Source of the DNA: Silurus meridionalis
Taxonomy: Eukaryota; Chordata; Actinopteri; Siluriformes; Siluridae
Direction of reading: 5' to 3'
Assembly (NCBI RefSeq): GCF_014805685.1
Contig: NC_060901.1
Location: forward strand, 26,867,405 to 26,931,404
Length of the DNA stretch: 64,000 nucleotides
Every line of letters begins with the position of its first letter. The first letter of the stretch is position 1. Below are positions 43,260-55,921 of this stretch, piece by piece. The notes under the pieces were generated by a model. The model did no database searches and had not been told where the DNA came from. It saw nothing but the letters and a program-made list of their open reading frames with translations. Made by a program: the position numbers and the translations under genes.

Positions 43260-44360
43260 CCTTCATTTGTAAAAGAAATAATTGGATGGAGAAGAATGAA
43301 GGTTGCAATGAGCCACAGTCCAGACAGAATTGTGTGGCCAATTGACCTCCCTAGAGTAAAATCAATGGCTCTGGTATGTTGTTTGAATTTAATCTTTTGG
43401 TATTAATGAGCTCAATGTTATGAACATTGGGACAGTTTCAATTCTTTTAGCAATTTCACCTCTATATTTTTCCTAAATTGATTTTAAATCATCACAACTT
43501 TCTCTTATAATTTGAGGTGTTTCTCAAAAACAATGCATCAATTGTTACCTACCTTCACCTCTATTATCACAGGTTCATAGGTAATTTGTCAATGACTGGA
43601 TGCATATTCTTTAGCTGGAACATATGGACGTCCTCAAATGTTCCTTATCCTGGGATGAATCAAAAATGCCTTCAGTTTCTGCTTGTTTGTGGGACTTTCT
43701 GCCTTTAGATTTGTCTTCATTAAGTAAAATAACAGATCGGTTTGGTTGAACTCAGACGATGAATATGGGTGTTCAAGAAAATTCCATTTAATTTTATTGC
43801 TTTGTTTTAATGCATTGCTGTTTTTTACAGCATTGAACTGAATATAACTAGAAAATACTGCTGTATGCAATTTATTCTCAGTTACATCATCAATAAACAC
43901 CAGAGATCCATCCACTTACAGCCAAACATGCCAATGCCTTAACACTGCCTCCATGTTTGGCAAATGATACAGTACACTTTGGATCATGAGCTCTTCCTTT
44001 CCTTAACCAAATGCTTTGCTTTTTACAGTGACGTTTTCTAGCAGTCTAGTTGTGTATCATGAGATAAACCCTCGTTATTTCCATTTATGTAAACATTTAG
44101 ATTTGCTCTACTGTGACAAGGACTTGGATAACAGTATACCTACTTCCTGTTCAACATGGACAAAAAATATCTTCAGTTTTCTTCCATGGTCTATCAGGCC
44201 TTTTGATGTTTCATTTCTTTCCTGAAATTTGTGATGAAAGGAGGTTAAACAGTTTGTGACTGGGATGTGATTAGATCCTAGTTTCTATGTTTGTTTTCTG
44301 CTCTAGACCCATGTCTGATTTATTACAACAGACATCTTGTGATAAAACTGCTGGCCGAAT
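43260..44360 (-). mobile_element. Tc1-like transposon remnant, minus strand, second family
   Basis: On the minus strand TTTGCCAAACATGGAGGCAG (about 43948-43967) is the transposase KHGGSV segment and ATGATCCAAAGTGTACTGTA precedes it. It differs from the copies in ptprk. No open frame survives. Confidence 0.55.
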
Positions 44361-44599
44361 GAAACCATGAAACCTGGGTTTCTGCAATAGTGTTATGCAT
44401 CACTGCATCACTGCATCCCCTTGTGCATTGAAACCTGCATATGTTTACAATGATCACTAAGCTGAAGATCAGCTCTAATAAGGCGTGTCTTCAAAAGCAA
44501 AAGCCATGGTCTAAAGCACAAGTTAAACTATTTTGATTAAACGAAATGAACCTCATTTGAATATACATTCGGGTTGGTTGTTTATTTTCCCCACCATAC

Positions 44600-44700
44600 T
44601 CCACCAGGAATTCATTCTACAGACAGCTAATGGCCTAACTAAGGCTATAAAATAGATGTTCCTCTTCTGTGTTAACTTCAGCTGCATGGAACACAAGAAG
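44600..44700 (+). promoter_or_regulatory. Core promoter and non-coding first exon of TAAR copy B
   Basis: TATAAAA at 44646-44652 is preceded by AATGG at 44629-44633 and by CTCCACCAGGAATT at about 44600-44613. The presumed first exon ends at 44700 with GAAG|GTATGT. The same arrangement is found before copies C-F. Inferred from comparison within the cluster. Confidence 0.55.
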
Positions 44701-44886
44701 GTATGTTGGGATAATGTGAATAGAAATGTTTAGAAGTTGTGATTTGCGCTATAGGGATTTTTGCCCACCATACCAGTTGATTTTATTCATTTTTTATATA
44801 TGAATATGGATTAAACGTCATTATGTGCTAATGTTATAGTCTGTACTTTATATCCTCAGATCCAGCAGGTATTCTGCACGCTGTAG

Positions 44887-45918
44887 ATGGACACTATCGT
44901 CGATTTGGAGATTGCGGATGAACCTTCATTTTGTTTCAGTTCCATCAATACATCATGTGTGAAGATCGATTATCGACTGGAAGTCCGGATTTTGCTCTAC
45001 ATCCTCTTTAGCACTTCTTCTCTAATCACTGTGATCGGAAACCTGCTTGTGATTATAACCGTTATACATTTCAGACAATTGCAAACATCAACTAATTACC
45101 TGGTTCTCTCTCTGGCTGTTGCTGATCTGCTTGTAGGAGGAATTGTGATGCCTCCTAGCATGATACGCTCTGTGGAAACCTGCTGGTATTTAGGAAGCAC
45201 CTTCTGTAAAATACACAGCAGTTTGGATGTCACTGTGTGCACTGCGTCCATTTTTAACCTGTGTATTATTTCTTTAGATCGTTATTACGCCGTATGTCAT
45301 CCGCTTCTGTATCACAGTAAAATGACTCCTGAAACTGTTCGATTCATGATCGTCGTGTGTTGGAGCATTTCTGTTTCCGTCGGGTTCGGCATGATATTTC
45401 TGGAGCTCAATATTCTTGGAAATGAAGATTTTTATTACAATAACTTTGTGTGTGAAGGCACCTGCATGGTATTCCAAGCCAGAGTTGGAGCCGTTGTGTT
45501 TTCCATGCTTTGTTTTTACATCCCCGCGGTGGTCCTGCTTTGTTTGTATGTGAAAATCCTCCACACTGCACAAAGACAAGCTCGTGCAATTCAATCCACG
45601 AACACACAGATGATGAAAGCTGAGGAAAAAAACAGGATGAGCAAATCGGAAAGAAAAGCTACGAAAACATTAGCCATAATTATGGGAGTTTTTTTGACCT
45701 CCTGGGTGCCATTTTTTATCTGCAACTGCATAGATCCATTTACTGGATATTCAATTCCTTCACTTGTGTTTGACGTCTTCCTTTGGGTCGGATATTTTAA
45801 TTCCACGTGTAATCCGATTGTGTATGCGTTCTTCTACAGCTGGTTCAGACACGCTTTTAGAGTCATTCTGTCTGGGGGAGTATTTCAGCCGAATTCCTCA
45901 CACACACGATTGTTTTGA
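44887..45918 (+). CDS. Trace amine-associated receptor, tandem copy B (TAAR)
   Basis: Intact 343-residue receptor starting MDTIVDLEIADEP, with an N-glycosylation site NTSC at about 21-24. Aspartate 114 (SLDVTVC) is the amine contact at 3.32; no acidic residue is visible in TM5 (QARVGAVVFSMLCFY), so it should not be a TAAR13-type diamine receptor. DRYYAVCHPL and [16 protein letters not shown] are present. The coding exon begins after an acceptor TATCCTCAG ending at 44859, and a short non-coding first exon ends at 44700 (GAAG|GTATGT). AATAAA is at 45953-45958. The N-terminal half is almost identical to copies C-F; the last residues GGVFQPNSSHTRLF are shared only with copy F. Confidence 0.92.
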   Translation: MDTIVDLEIADEPSFCFSSINTSCVKIDYRLEVRILLYILFSTSSLITVIGNLLVIITVIHFRQLQTSTNYLVLSLAVADLLVGGIVMPPSMIRSVETCWYLGSTFCKIHSSLDVTVCTASIFNLCIISLDRYYAVCHPLLYHSKMTPETVRFMIVVCWSISVSVGFGMIFLELNILGNEDFYYNNFVCEGTCMVFQARVGAVVFSMLCFYIPAVVLLCLYVKILHTAQRQARAIQSTNTQMMKAEEKNRMSKSERKATKTLAIIMGVFLTSWVPFFICNCIDPFTGYSIPSLVFDVFLWVGYFNSTCNPIVYAFFYSWFRHAFRVILSGGVFQPNSSHTRLF

Positions 45919-45999
45919 ATGTTTTATTCAAATGTGAACATTTATTGGGTGAAATAAAAGTATTTTTAAAAAAGCGATGTATTGCTTGTAAACCTGAGT

Positions 46000-48817
46000 C
46001 ATAAAGATGATGTTAGAAGTCCTCGTCTAATTCCAGAATTACTACACTTATGCCAAAGGGGCTTTAAATTTGCATTTCTTGCAATGTTTATACTGATCAC
46101 TGCTCAGGTATATAAAACAAGACTGCAGCGCAAATAACATTAACATTAACTGATGCAGTCCAAATCTTAGGGATAATGAGCGGGTTTACAGGAGCAGTTA
46201 CCACTCATTAGGATTCATATTTTTTCCTTCACAACTTGATAATATGGCTTTTGAGGCCATAGATCAACTGTGGGTGGATTGATTTGTCCTGCTGATAACT
46301 AAGGCCATGTCCACATTAATATGTTTTCATTTCATTGGTGTTCTGTCCACACTGAGATTATGTTTTTAGTCAGCAAATACGTAGTTTTTTAAAAAAAAGT
46401 CTCTCCAACATGGAAACATTTGAAAATGGCGTTTCCTTGCCACAGTTCTGACTGTGAAAACTGAGGATTTCGAAAATGATGTATTCTTTGTCACATGTTA
46501 CTCATGCACAGGACAGGGACATGGTTGTTTTTAAGACCTTTCAGTGTGGATCTTTCACGTTGTTTTAAAATGTATCCGGATTAGTGTAGACGTAGTCTCA
46601 TTGAAAGACTTCCAGGAGGACTATGCTCTGAAAGCGCCAAGAATTTATTTTCAGTCCATCAAAATTGTAAATAAACAGATGTGGGCATCTTTGCAGACAC
46701 TTAACTGGTGAGATTGTGCTTTGTATCAATCTAAAAATATATCCACACTCTGGTACTAATAAACCACTAAATAAATCAATGAAACAGGGAGATGCAGGAG
46801 AAGCCCCAGTAAAGTTAGTACTGGCTCAAGTGCTTATTCAAGAGTTGGTCCTTCATCCTTGGTATGAATGCATCTACTGAAAGTTCAATCACCTACAATA
46901 ATCACATGGTCATTGGAAGTTCAATAACCCCATGAGCTCTTCATGTCATGTAGACACGACTCAGACAGATAGAAGTGCGGTTAGGCTGAATGAATAAATG
47001 GGAAGGGAAACAAATCTGAAATGTGACTAAAAGGCAAAAACAAGTGGTCAGTTGATTGCGAGCAGCATAAACACAGTAAAATATCAGGATCAAAGATGGA
47101 AACGCAAAACAGAGAGAAAAGAAACAGAGTATTAAGCATTGAATAACAAAGCTCACTCTGAGAGTTCTCCTGCCTCTGGGTTTCAGACACTGTTGATGAT
47201 TGTAGATGCATGTAGATTACAACATAAACTCAGATCTAGGATGCTGTAAGGGGGCTGACTGTAGGACCCAAATGTGAAACGCAAACAGGAATATTTTTGG
47301 CCTTTAATTGTTTAATGAATGAAGACAGGGTTCACAGTCAATAGTCTGAGCCACTACAATAATGAACACCAAACTGGCAAAGTCAGAGTCTGAGAAAGGC
47401 AGAAACTCATGCTCGGTGAAAAGAGAACAAAAATCCAGGTTATAAATTCAGATCTGCCAATCAGAGCAAGCAGGGCAGAACCAAACACAATCCAAAATGC
47501 AGACCTGAAAACAGTTAGAAAAGTACGATAAAGATCATAGAGAAAGCAAATCCATGAGAACAATTCCACAACTGTCCAGAGAGCAATGCAGGACATAACA
47601 AAGACCAGTATCCAGAGTGAGGCAGGGGTTTCAAAAGTAGAGTCAGAAAATAAGCATCCCTGGGCCGCAAACCCAACAGAGCATGAGCCACACAGGAATC
47701 AGGCCAAGTTTCTTTGAGTAACACCGGGGTAACTGAGCAGATCATTCAGCAGCGGGAAAAGTTGCTAGTGGCACCTTAAATATCCTGCAGCACAGGAGGA
47801 AGGTGATGACCTGGAAGAGTGAGCACCAAGAGGACCGCAGAACCGGAAGATTGTGAGAGGATCCTTCCCATTCTTTGAGATATGTCCCAGTTTATCCCTC
47901 CTGTTTCTGTTTATAAAGTTCATAATGCATGAAAGTTGGCCATCAATATACCTGAAAATGGAGGCCAGGTGGAAGGTTACTTTACATATTCATTCAACTT
48001 CGTATGGACGAAGGTAAAAAGGGTTGCGTTTTTTTGCCTTTTTGTGGCTGTCTGAGATTACAGGTGGAGAACTCCTGTTTAGGAGTTGGCTTGTGGGTGA
48101 TTTTTACATTTTAGGTATGTTATGAATGTTTGGTGAGACAAGAACAAGACTGAAACTTCCAATTGCTGAAGTGCTGCTTTGGCAATTTGGGGACATTTTA
48201 AACAGCAGAGCTCTGCGGGTTACTTTCCTCCTTGCTGGTACATTTGCACCCCAACTCCATAAGCTCTGAGCACTCATTTAGAAAACAATGACGCATTTTT
48301 AGTCATTGCCACAACAAAGAGCCGAAAAGTGAACAAACAGAAATAACACAGTTTGAACCCACAGTAGGGGGCGTAAGCTTTTTCAGACGTTCCAGTTTGG
48401 ATAAGCAACTTTTGGGAAATGATTCAAAACGAAAGTGTAGCTGGGGAGCATTTTTAGACAAAACCGCCGATTTCGAATTTATCCGGATTGGTAGCCTCAT
48501 TGTGCTGGAACGTGTATTAGTTTTAAGTGTGGATTGTGAGGACCATGTTTGTAGACTATGCTGGCTGTTGGGAGCTGCAGTTTGCTGATGATCTGTTTTT
48601 TTTACGTTTTCCCTAAACAAATATATCCTTCGAACTGCGCGTTTACAACCTGAACTCAAAGTCAAGGTTTATTTTTACTGTATACATTTTTGGATCATAC
48701 TGTGAGGATGATTATCTTATTAATGTTCTTGTTGTAGATATTTATGTATTTGTTTATTTATTTAATACTTTACCATATTTTCCTTGTCTCTCTTGTGTGT
48801 TTTTATGTATGTATGTA

Positions 48818-48862
<45 letters not shown>

Positions 48863-48895
48863 GATTTATCTATGGAAGTGAGTTTTTTCTTCCTC
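46000..48895. repeat. Intergenic stretch between TAAR copies B and C: family II copies and unknown sequence
   Basis: Family II fragments at 46300-46610 (GGCCATGTCCACATTAATAT, ATCCGGATTAGTGTAGACGT) and 48285-48510 (TTTCAGACGTTCCAGTTTGG, TTTATCCGGATTGG). 47230-47900 looks like one degenerate dispersed repeat with CAGGAATC- and GGCAGGGG-type words. (GT)n at 48820-48861. No gene is seen. Confidence 0.45.
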
Positions 48896-48900
48896 AGGGG

Positions 48901-49001
48901 CACCAGGGACTAATTTGAAAGACTTTTATTGGCTGAGATAAACTATAAAAGTAGATGGTCTTTCATTTTTCTCAACTTTCCTCCACATGGTACAGAAAAA
49001 G
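48901..49001 (+). promoter_or_regulatory. Core promoter and non-coding first exon of TAAR copy C
   Basis: CACCAGGGACTAATTTG begins at 48901, ATTGG (inverted CCAAT) is at 48928-48932 and TATAAAA at 48944-48950. The first exon would end at 49001 before GTATGA. The order and spacing match the other copies. Confidence 0.6.
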
Positions 49002-49167
49002 GTATGATGGATTATTATTAGTACTGATATATGCATTCATTCTAAAACCTATTACTTCTGTCAATCGTTTGATTACATGTTATTATTTTACTTAGTTTTC
49101 AATGCTAACAATGTGTACATTTAAATACATTTTCTCCAGATCCGTAAAGTTCTTGTGAGTGCTGTAG

Positions 49168-50196
49168 ATGGACACTGTCACCGATTCTGATATTGTTGAG
49201 CCTCCACTTTGTTTCAGTTCCATCAATACATCATGTGTGAAGATCGATTATTCTCTGGAAGTCCGGATTTTGCTCTACATCCTCTTTAGCACTTCTTCTC
49301 TAATCACTGTGATCGGAAACCTGCTTGTGATTATAACCGTTATACATTTCAGACAATTGCGCACATCAACTAATGACCTGGTTCTCTCTCTGGCTGTTGC
49401 TGATCTGCTTGTAGGAGGAATTGTGATGCCTCCTAGCATGATACGCTCTGTGGAAACCTGCTGGTATTTAGGAAGCACCTTCTGTAAAATACACAGCAGT
49501 TTGGATGTCACTGTGTGCACTGCGTCCATTTTTAACCTGTGTATTATTTCTTTAGATCGTTATTACGCCGTATGTCATCCGCTTCTGTATCACAGTAAAA
49601 TGACCCCTACTGTTATTAGATTCATGATCGTCGTGTGTTGGAGCATTTCTGCAGCCACTGGGTTTGGTTTGATATTTCTGGAACTCAATATTCTTGGGAA
49701 CGAAGAGTTTTATTACAATAACTTTGTGTGTGAAGGCACCTGCATGGTATTCCAAGCCAGAGTTGGAGCCGTTGTGTTTTCCATGCTTTGTTTTTACCTC
49801 CCTTCAGTAATCATGATTTGTGTGTATGTGAGAATCTTTCAGATTGCACAAAGACAAGCTCGTGCAATTCAATCCACAAATGCACAGATGAAGACAGCAG
49901 AGGAAAAAGCCAGGATGAGTAAATCGGAACGGAAGGCAACAAAAACTTTAGCTATAATCATGGGTGTTTTTCTGTCGTCATGGATCCCGTATTTTACCTG
50001 CACCTGCATCGATCAATTAACAGCATATTTTGTCCCTACGGTTTTGTATGATGTGTTTATCTGGGTGGCGTATTTCAATTCAACATTCAATCCAATAATC
50101 TATGCTTTTTTCTACAGCTGGTTTAGACATGCTTTTAGAGTTATTTTGTCTGGTGAAATATTCCTGGCTGATTCTTCACACACTAAATTATTTTAG
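49168..50196 (+). CDS. Trace amine-associated receptor, tandem copy C (TAAR)
   Basis: Intact 342-residue receptor starting MDTVTDSDIVEPP. Aspartate 113 (3.32), DRYYAVCHPL and the fingerprint [16 protein letters not shown] are present. It has its own TM6-TM7 region (SSWIPYFTCTCIDQLTAYFVP), unlike copies B, D and F. In TM2 the conserved TNYLVLSLA reads TNDLVLSLA: aspartate replaces tyrosine at about residue 70. The coding exon starts after the acceptor TTCTCCAG ending at 49139; a first non-coding exon ends at 49001 (AAAAG|GTATGA). AATAAA is at 50319-50324. The ligand is not known. Confidence 0.9.
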   Translation: MDTVTDSDIVEPPLCFSSINTSCVKIDYSLEVRILLYILFSTSSLITVIGNLLVIITVIHFRQLRTSTNDLVLSLAVADLLVGGIVMPPSMIRSVETCWYLGSTFCKIHSSLDVTVCTASIFNLCIISLDRYYAVCHPLLYHSKMTPTVIRFMIVVCWSISAATGFGLIFLELNILGNEEFYYNNFVCEGTCMVFQARVGAVVFSMLCFYLPSVIMICVYVRIFQIAQRQARAIQSTNAQMKTAEEKARMSKSERKATKTLAIIMGVFLSSWIPYFTCTCIDQLTAYFVPTVLYDVFIWVAYFNSTFNPIIYAFFYSWFRHAFRVILSGEIFLADSSHTKLF

Positions 50197-50714
50197 TTGT
50201 TTTTGAGGTAAACCAACATTTTCACAGATAAAAAATCAAATTCAATCTGGAAATATTTGCTGTCCAATGTACAAATATGCTAAAGGTGTTCAAGGTTTCA
50301 TTAAACCTGTTCACCAGTAATAAACACAATATATGAAGGCTTTATATATGTATAAATGTGTGATTGTCTGTCTGTTTATTTGCATATTTATGTATCTATT
50401 ACATATAATGTATGCACACACCCACACATATACAGTATAAATGTATTATATGTATTAAATCGAAAAACATAATAAAACAGGATGTAATACATAAGCGACA
50501 CAACTTGTTTATATATTTCATCATTTCTTTAGCTGCAGAAAGTACAGCTGGTTGTCTGCATTTATTATTCTGTATACACATTTTCCACTTTATAATTGAG
50601 CTGAACAAGTGATGAATAGGGTTCCTGCTTCTTGTGGCACCAGGTTTTAAAGTCATGTTATGATTCAGTAATGAGCCACTGTTGAAGCTATAGATCTTAA
50701 TAAGCAAACAGTAT

Positions 50715-51760
<1,046 letters not shown>

Positions 51761-52049
51761 TTTTACCTTCTTTCGAGCTGGTCTAGAAACACCTGTGGAG
51801 TGGTCTGTATGCTGGGATCAGTATAACAGAGATTTGCAAATAATTGCATTGTTTTTATTTGTATTTCACACAGATCAAGATATGTTCTTTCTGTGATTTC
51901 CTATATCTAAGCTTGGTAGTGCATTAAGGACTGTGAATATCCTGGTACTAACACAGCCCCTGGTGTGATAGTTGCCCATACCAGTTCCCCAAACACAAAA
52001 ACTTTCGTTCTGGAGGAACTCAAGGCAGTGCTCGACATAGTTGTAATTA

Positions 52050-52250
52050 AAGAGTCCAACAATGATCGGAGCAGCCCAGTGGTTTTGCTGCCCAATCTGA
52101 TGGATCAGTTGATCAACTAGGGACTGCATGGTTTTAACATGCAATGTTTCACAAAAACACTGCCTTTTCCATGCTGTTTGGGTTAAACGAATGTAATACA
52201 CTTCCATTTGGTTTGTTCAGAGCCCCAGTTATATTTCAACATCTCATAGG
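52050..52250 (+). mobile_element. Gypsy-type LTR retrotransposon reverse transcriptase fragment
   Basis: RSSPVVLLPNLMDQ at about 52068-52109 corresponds to the SSPIVLVPKKDG block, and CNTLPFGLFRAPVIFQHLIG at about 52190-52249 to the MPFGLFGAPATFQRLMD block. The part between is shortened and in another frame. No LTRs were found. Confidence 0.65.
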
Positions 52251-52259
52251 AACATTTTC

Positions 52260-52600
52260 AGGAAAGAGAAAAGTCAGCAGAAACCAAATCTGGCAAATAA
52301 AGTGGGTGCGGAAGTAAGATCATGTGGATTGTTCTTTGATTCTTACATTTTCGGGGGTTGAGCTTGTTGAAGGTCCTCCAGCTCTATCGTCGTGCCACAC
52401 GAAACACCTCGATTGACTCGTCGCAGGGTCCCCGCATGTCACACATACGTCACATCAAACATCTCTGCAGCAGATTTGCCCAGTTTCGTCCATAATTTTA
52501 GGTTTGCTCTTTGTTTTAAATGGCTGTCCCTGATGAAATTGCAGACGTGGTAATGCACGTGGGTCAGAACAACACCAGTTACAAAATTAGTCTTGCTCAG
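52260..52600. repeat. Degenerate dispersed repeat, related to 54715-55030
   Basis: Words such as CAGAACAACACCAG, AAATCTGGCAAATAAAGTGG and, in the other copy, AAATTTGGCTAGTAGGGTGG recur in both tracts. It may be an old mariner-type remnant, which I could not confirm. Before the second copy, 54654-54710 reads like a LINE 3' end (AATCATCTTTATTGCTCAAG). Confidence 0.35.
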
Positions 52601-53220
52601 AACTTGCCCAGAAATCGATATATCTAATTTATTAAGGTAACAAAATTAAGTAACGATTGCAAACACCACTTCAGAATCCAGTTTTGCATATACCTCCCAA
52701 AGCTGTTTATATATGGACTCCAAAAGGAGGACCAATAACTTGACAAGCTTATTTCTAGCTCTCATACAAGATCCTTTTCCTTATATGACTGAATCCAAAG
52801 CTTTAAATAGTTTACTCTGTTCTAAGCACACACTGCAATCTTCACACAGTCAAATACATATTAGTAGAATTGTTTTCTTTTATAAATTAGCATCATTCTA
52901 TGTATTATTTAAATCAAGATCAGTGAATATATATTTCACATAAACATGAAGCATTATATTTTATTTTATTATATTTCCAGTTTGTGTTCCAGTTCCTTAT
53001 TCGTTTCATGTATTATCTTGAAAAGTTTAACTGGGACATCCTTTTCTGGATTTTTCCAGTAAAGTTCAAGCTTGGGTGTTGGAGTGTGATTTCTAGTTAA
53101 ACCTTTGCCTGTTAGTTCTTTTATGACTATTGATTTTTTTTTTTTTATAAATAAAATAAACCGTTTATACTTCCTTGTAAATGATTCTCTAGGAGGTAGT
53201 CAGTTCATTTCCCCTCCCCA

Positions 53221-53300
53221 TGCTCCCCCAGGGAGTAATTAGATAGACTGCTATTGGCTTATAGAGACTATAAATGTAAACATTCTTCTCTTTGCTTTAC
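53221..53300 (+). promoter_or_regulatory. Core promoter of TAAR copy D
   Basis: TCCCCCAGGGAG at 53224-53235 fits the Olf1/EBF consensus YTCCCYRGGGAR at 11 of 12 positions. A homeodomain-type TAATTA follows at 53236-53241, ATTGG at 53253-53257 and TATAAA at 53269-53274. The promoter looks intact although the receptor is broken. Confidence 0.6.
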
Positions 53301-53469
53301 TTTCTTTAGGTGATACAGATCAAACTATGAATTCTGTAATATCAGAAATCTAATACACAGAATATTAGTTAAGATCATTTATTTCTTTTATAGATACACT
53401 TTTAATTATTCGATGTTTGTCTTTGATGTGAATTTCCTCCAGATCTGCAAGTTCTTGTGAGGGCTGCAG

Positions 53470-54487
53470 ATGGACAATATCATCAGCCTGGAGATTCCAG
53501 ATGAGCCTTCACTTTGTTTCAGTTCCGTTAATACGTCATGCGTGAAGATCGATTATCGACTGGAAGTCCGGATTTTGCTCTACATCCTCTTTAGCACTTC
53601 TTCTCTAATCACTGTGATCGGAAACCTGCTTGTGATTATAACCGTTATACATTTCAGACAATTGCAAACATCAACTAATTACTTGGTTCTCTCTCTGGCT
53701 GTTGCTGATCTGCTTGTAGGAGGAATTGTGATGCCTCCTAGCATGATACGCTCTGTGGAAACCTGCTGGTATTTAGGAAGCACCTTCTGTAAAATTCACA
53801 GCAGTTTGGATGTCACTGTGTGCACTGCGTCCATTTTTAACCTGTGTATTATTTCTTTAGATCGTTATTACGCCGTATGTCATCCGCTTCTGTATCACAG
53901 TAAAATGACCCCTACTGTTATTAGATTCATGATCGTCGTGTGTTGGAGCATTTCTGCAGCCACTGGGTTTGGTTTGATATTTCTGGAACTCAATATTCTT
54001 GGAAATGAAGATTTTTATTACAATAACTTTGTGTGTGAAGGCACCTGCATTGTATTTCTAACACAAGTAGGAACAATGGCATTTTCTATGCTTTGTTTTT
54101 ACATCCCTGCGGTGGTCCTGATTTGCGTGTACGTGAAAATCCTTCACACGGCACAAAGACAAGCTCGTGCAATTCAATCCACAAACGCACAGATGAAGAA
54201 AGCCGAGGAAAAAAACAGGATGAGTAAATCGGAGAGAAAGGCTACGAAAACTTTAGCCATAATTATGGGAGTTTTTTTGACCTCCTGGGTGCCATTTTTT
54301 ATCTGCAACTGCATAGATCCATTTACTGGATATTCAGTTCCTCCGGTTTATCTGGGTGGCGTATGCCAATTCAACATGTAATCCGATAGTCTATGCTTTT
54401 TTCTACAGCTGGTTCAGACACGCTTTTAGAGTCATTTTGTCGGGTGAAATATTTCTGCCTGATTCTTCACACATCAAATTGTTTTGA
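53470..54487 (+). pseudogene. TAAR pseudogene, tandem copy D (14-base frameshift deletion before TM7)
   Basis: The frame opens MDNIISLEIPDEPS and runs normally through TM1-TM6, with aspartate 114 and DRYYAVCHPL, then breaks at about 54350. Compared with copy E, 14 bases are missing after CCTCCGGTTT, so the protein would end at 54381 after 303 residues without TM7 and the NPxxY-like motif. The lost part continues in another frame ([13 protein letters not shown], then SSHIKLF) to a TGA at 54485-54487. A GPCR without TM7 is not expected to signal. Everything before the break is conserved, so the deletion looks recent or could be a polymorphism or an assembly error. Acceptor TTCCTCCAG ends at 53442. 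Confidence 0.88.
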
Positions 54488-54714
54488 TTGTTGGTTCCAA
54501 ATTAAAATTTGTAAACATTTCTGCATGTGAAAAATGACTGTGTTTTTTTATTGTAGGCAAATTGGTAATATTTGCTGTATACATTCAATCAATTCTGTTT
54601 TTTCTCTGCATATGCTGGGGTGCTTGGGGCTCTATTTACATCTATATTCCATATCAGAATCATCTTTATTGCTCAAGTATGTCTGAGGATACAAGAAATC
54701 CGTTTCTGATATAA

Positions 54715-55840
54715 GAGGTGCTATTAAAATGTTCAGAAAATCACTCTGTTTACAAGAAAGAACTTTATTTATCTACGTTTCCACCAAATCGCCTTAAAAA
54801 TAGCCCCTTTCACAGTAATACAGCTTCTAGCATTCTTCTGGAACATGTCCTGGAAGTCTACTTCTCGAAGCATCTCTCCACAATGGTGTCAAAGCAGCGA
54901 CCTTTGACCTTCACCTTCAGGAAGAGGGTGAAGTCCACAGGAGACAAATTTGGCTAGTAGGGTGGGTGCAAATGCAGATCAATTGGTAACACACATGGGT
55001 CAGAACAACACCAGATACACCATTAGTCTCGAAACTTTTTGATACCACCTGATAAAGCAAACCAACAATACAAGCACTGCACAACATGTATCACTAACAT
55101 GGAAGACGCTACACATTGGCCCATGATGGAGATGTGCTAAATATATTACAATCATTTTTCAGTTTGTTAATGTAGCATACTGCACATGAGTATGAGAGTG
55201 CAAGACATGGGCTAGGACAAACATGAGCACATATCACAATGAAACAGTGCTAAAGGACGATGCATACAAGACAGTACTCACTAGCCATGACAAAAGTGGT
55301 CCCTTATATTGTAGAGACTCTGCAGTTTGTTACAAAAAAATATTGCACATAAATATTTAGCCTGTGTGTGAGCGTAGAACTTTCAACAGCATGAATTATC
55401 ACAAAGTGAATTTGCAAAAATAAATGAATGAATAAATAAATTAATAAATAAATAATGGTCTTGCTTAAGGGCTTCAGAGCTTTTTGGTACTTAGTGCCAC
55501 GTAATGCACATGCAGATGAATGCAAAATGCAGGTCAAAATGGACAAATCCTAAACAGTAATCAAAATTGTCTTTAGGAAACCAGGATTTATTTTATTATT
55601 TTTAAATTTCATTGTTCATTGTACTGGCTATATATGGATATAATTACAATAAAGCCACTTTACTAAACTTCTAAGGACTGAATTCACGTCTCTTTATAAA
55701 TAAAATTTGTAACTTTAAAGTCATGCAGCAAAGCAGTGGATACCAATGGAAACCTGGCAATGCTGGAAACTGTACTCATCATCTTCCGATCAGAAATGTC
55801 TTTACTGAGCTATCACTTCCCAGTGATCCCACCATAACTT
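54715..55840. repeat. Intergenic stretch after TAAR copy D: dispersed repeat and AT-rich sequence
   Basis: Contains the partner of the repeat at 52260 up to about 55050, then (AATA)n at 55420-55455, then sequence with nothing recognisable. From 55836 a block homologous to 52601 begins. Confidence 0.4.
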
Positions 55841-55921
55841 GCCCAGAAATCTTGCAGGTTGTGAATCCGGATTGAATTTATTAAGGTAACAAAATTAAAT
55901 AAGTTTGCAAACATCACTCCA

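Noticed and set aside
45274..45594. Minus-strand frames inside the TAAR genes (also 49552-49755, 58958-59173, 62420-62740)
   Set aside because: Shadow frames: they occur in each copy because the coding strand is conserved and have no features of their own.
47354..47745. Minus-strand frames rich in aromatic and leucine residues
   Set aside because: They fall in a degenerate dispersed repeat and match no protein family I know.
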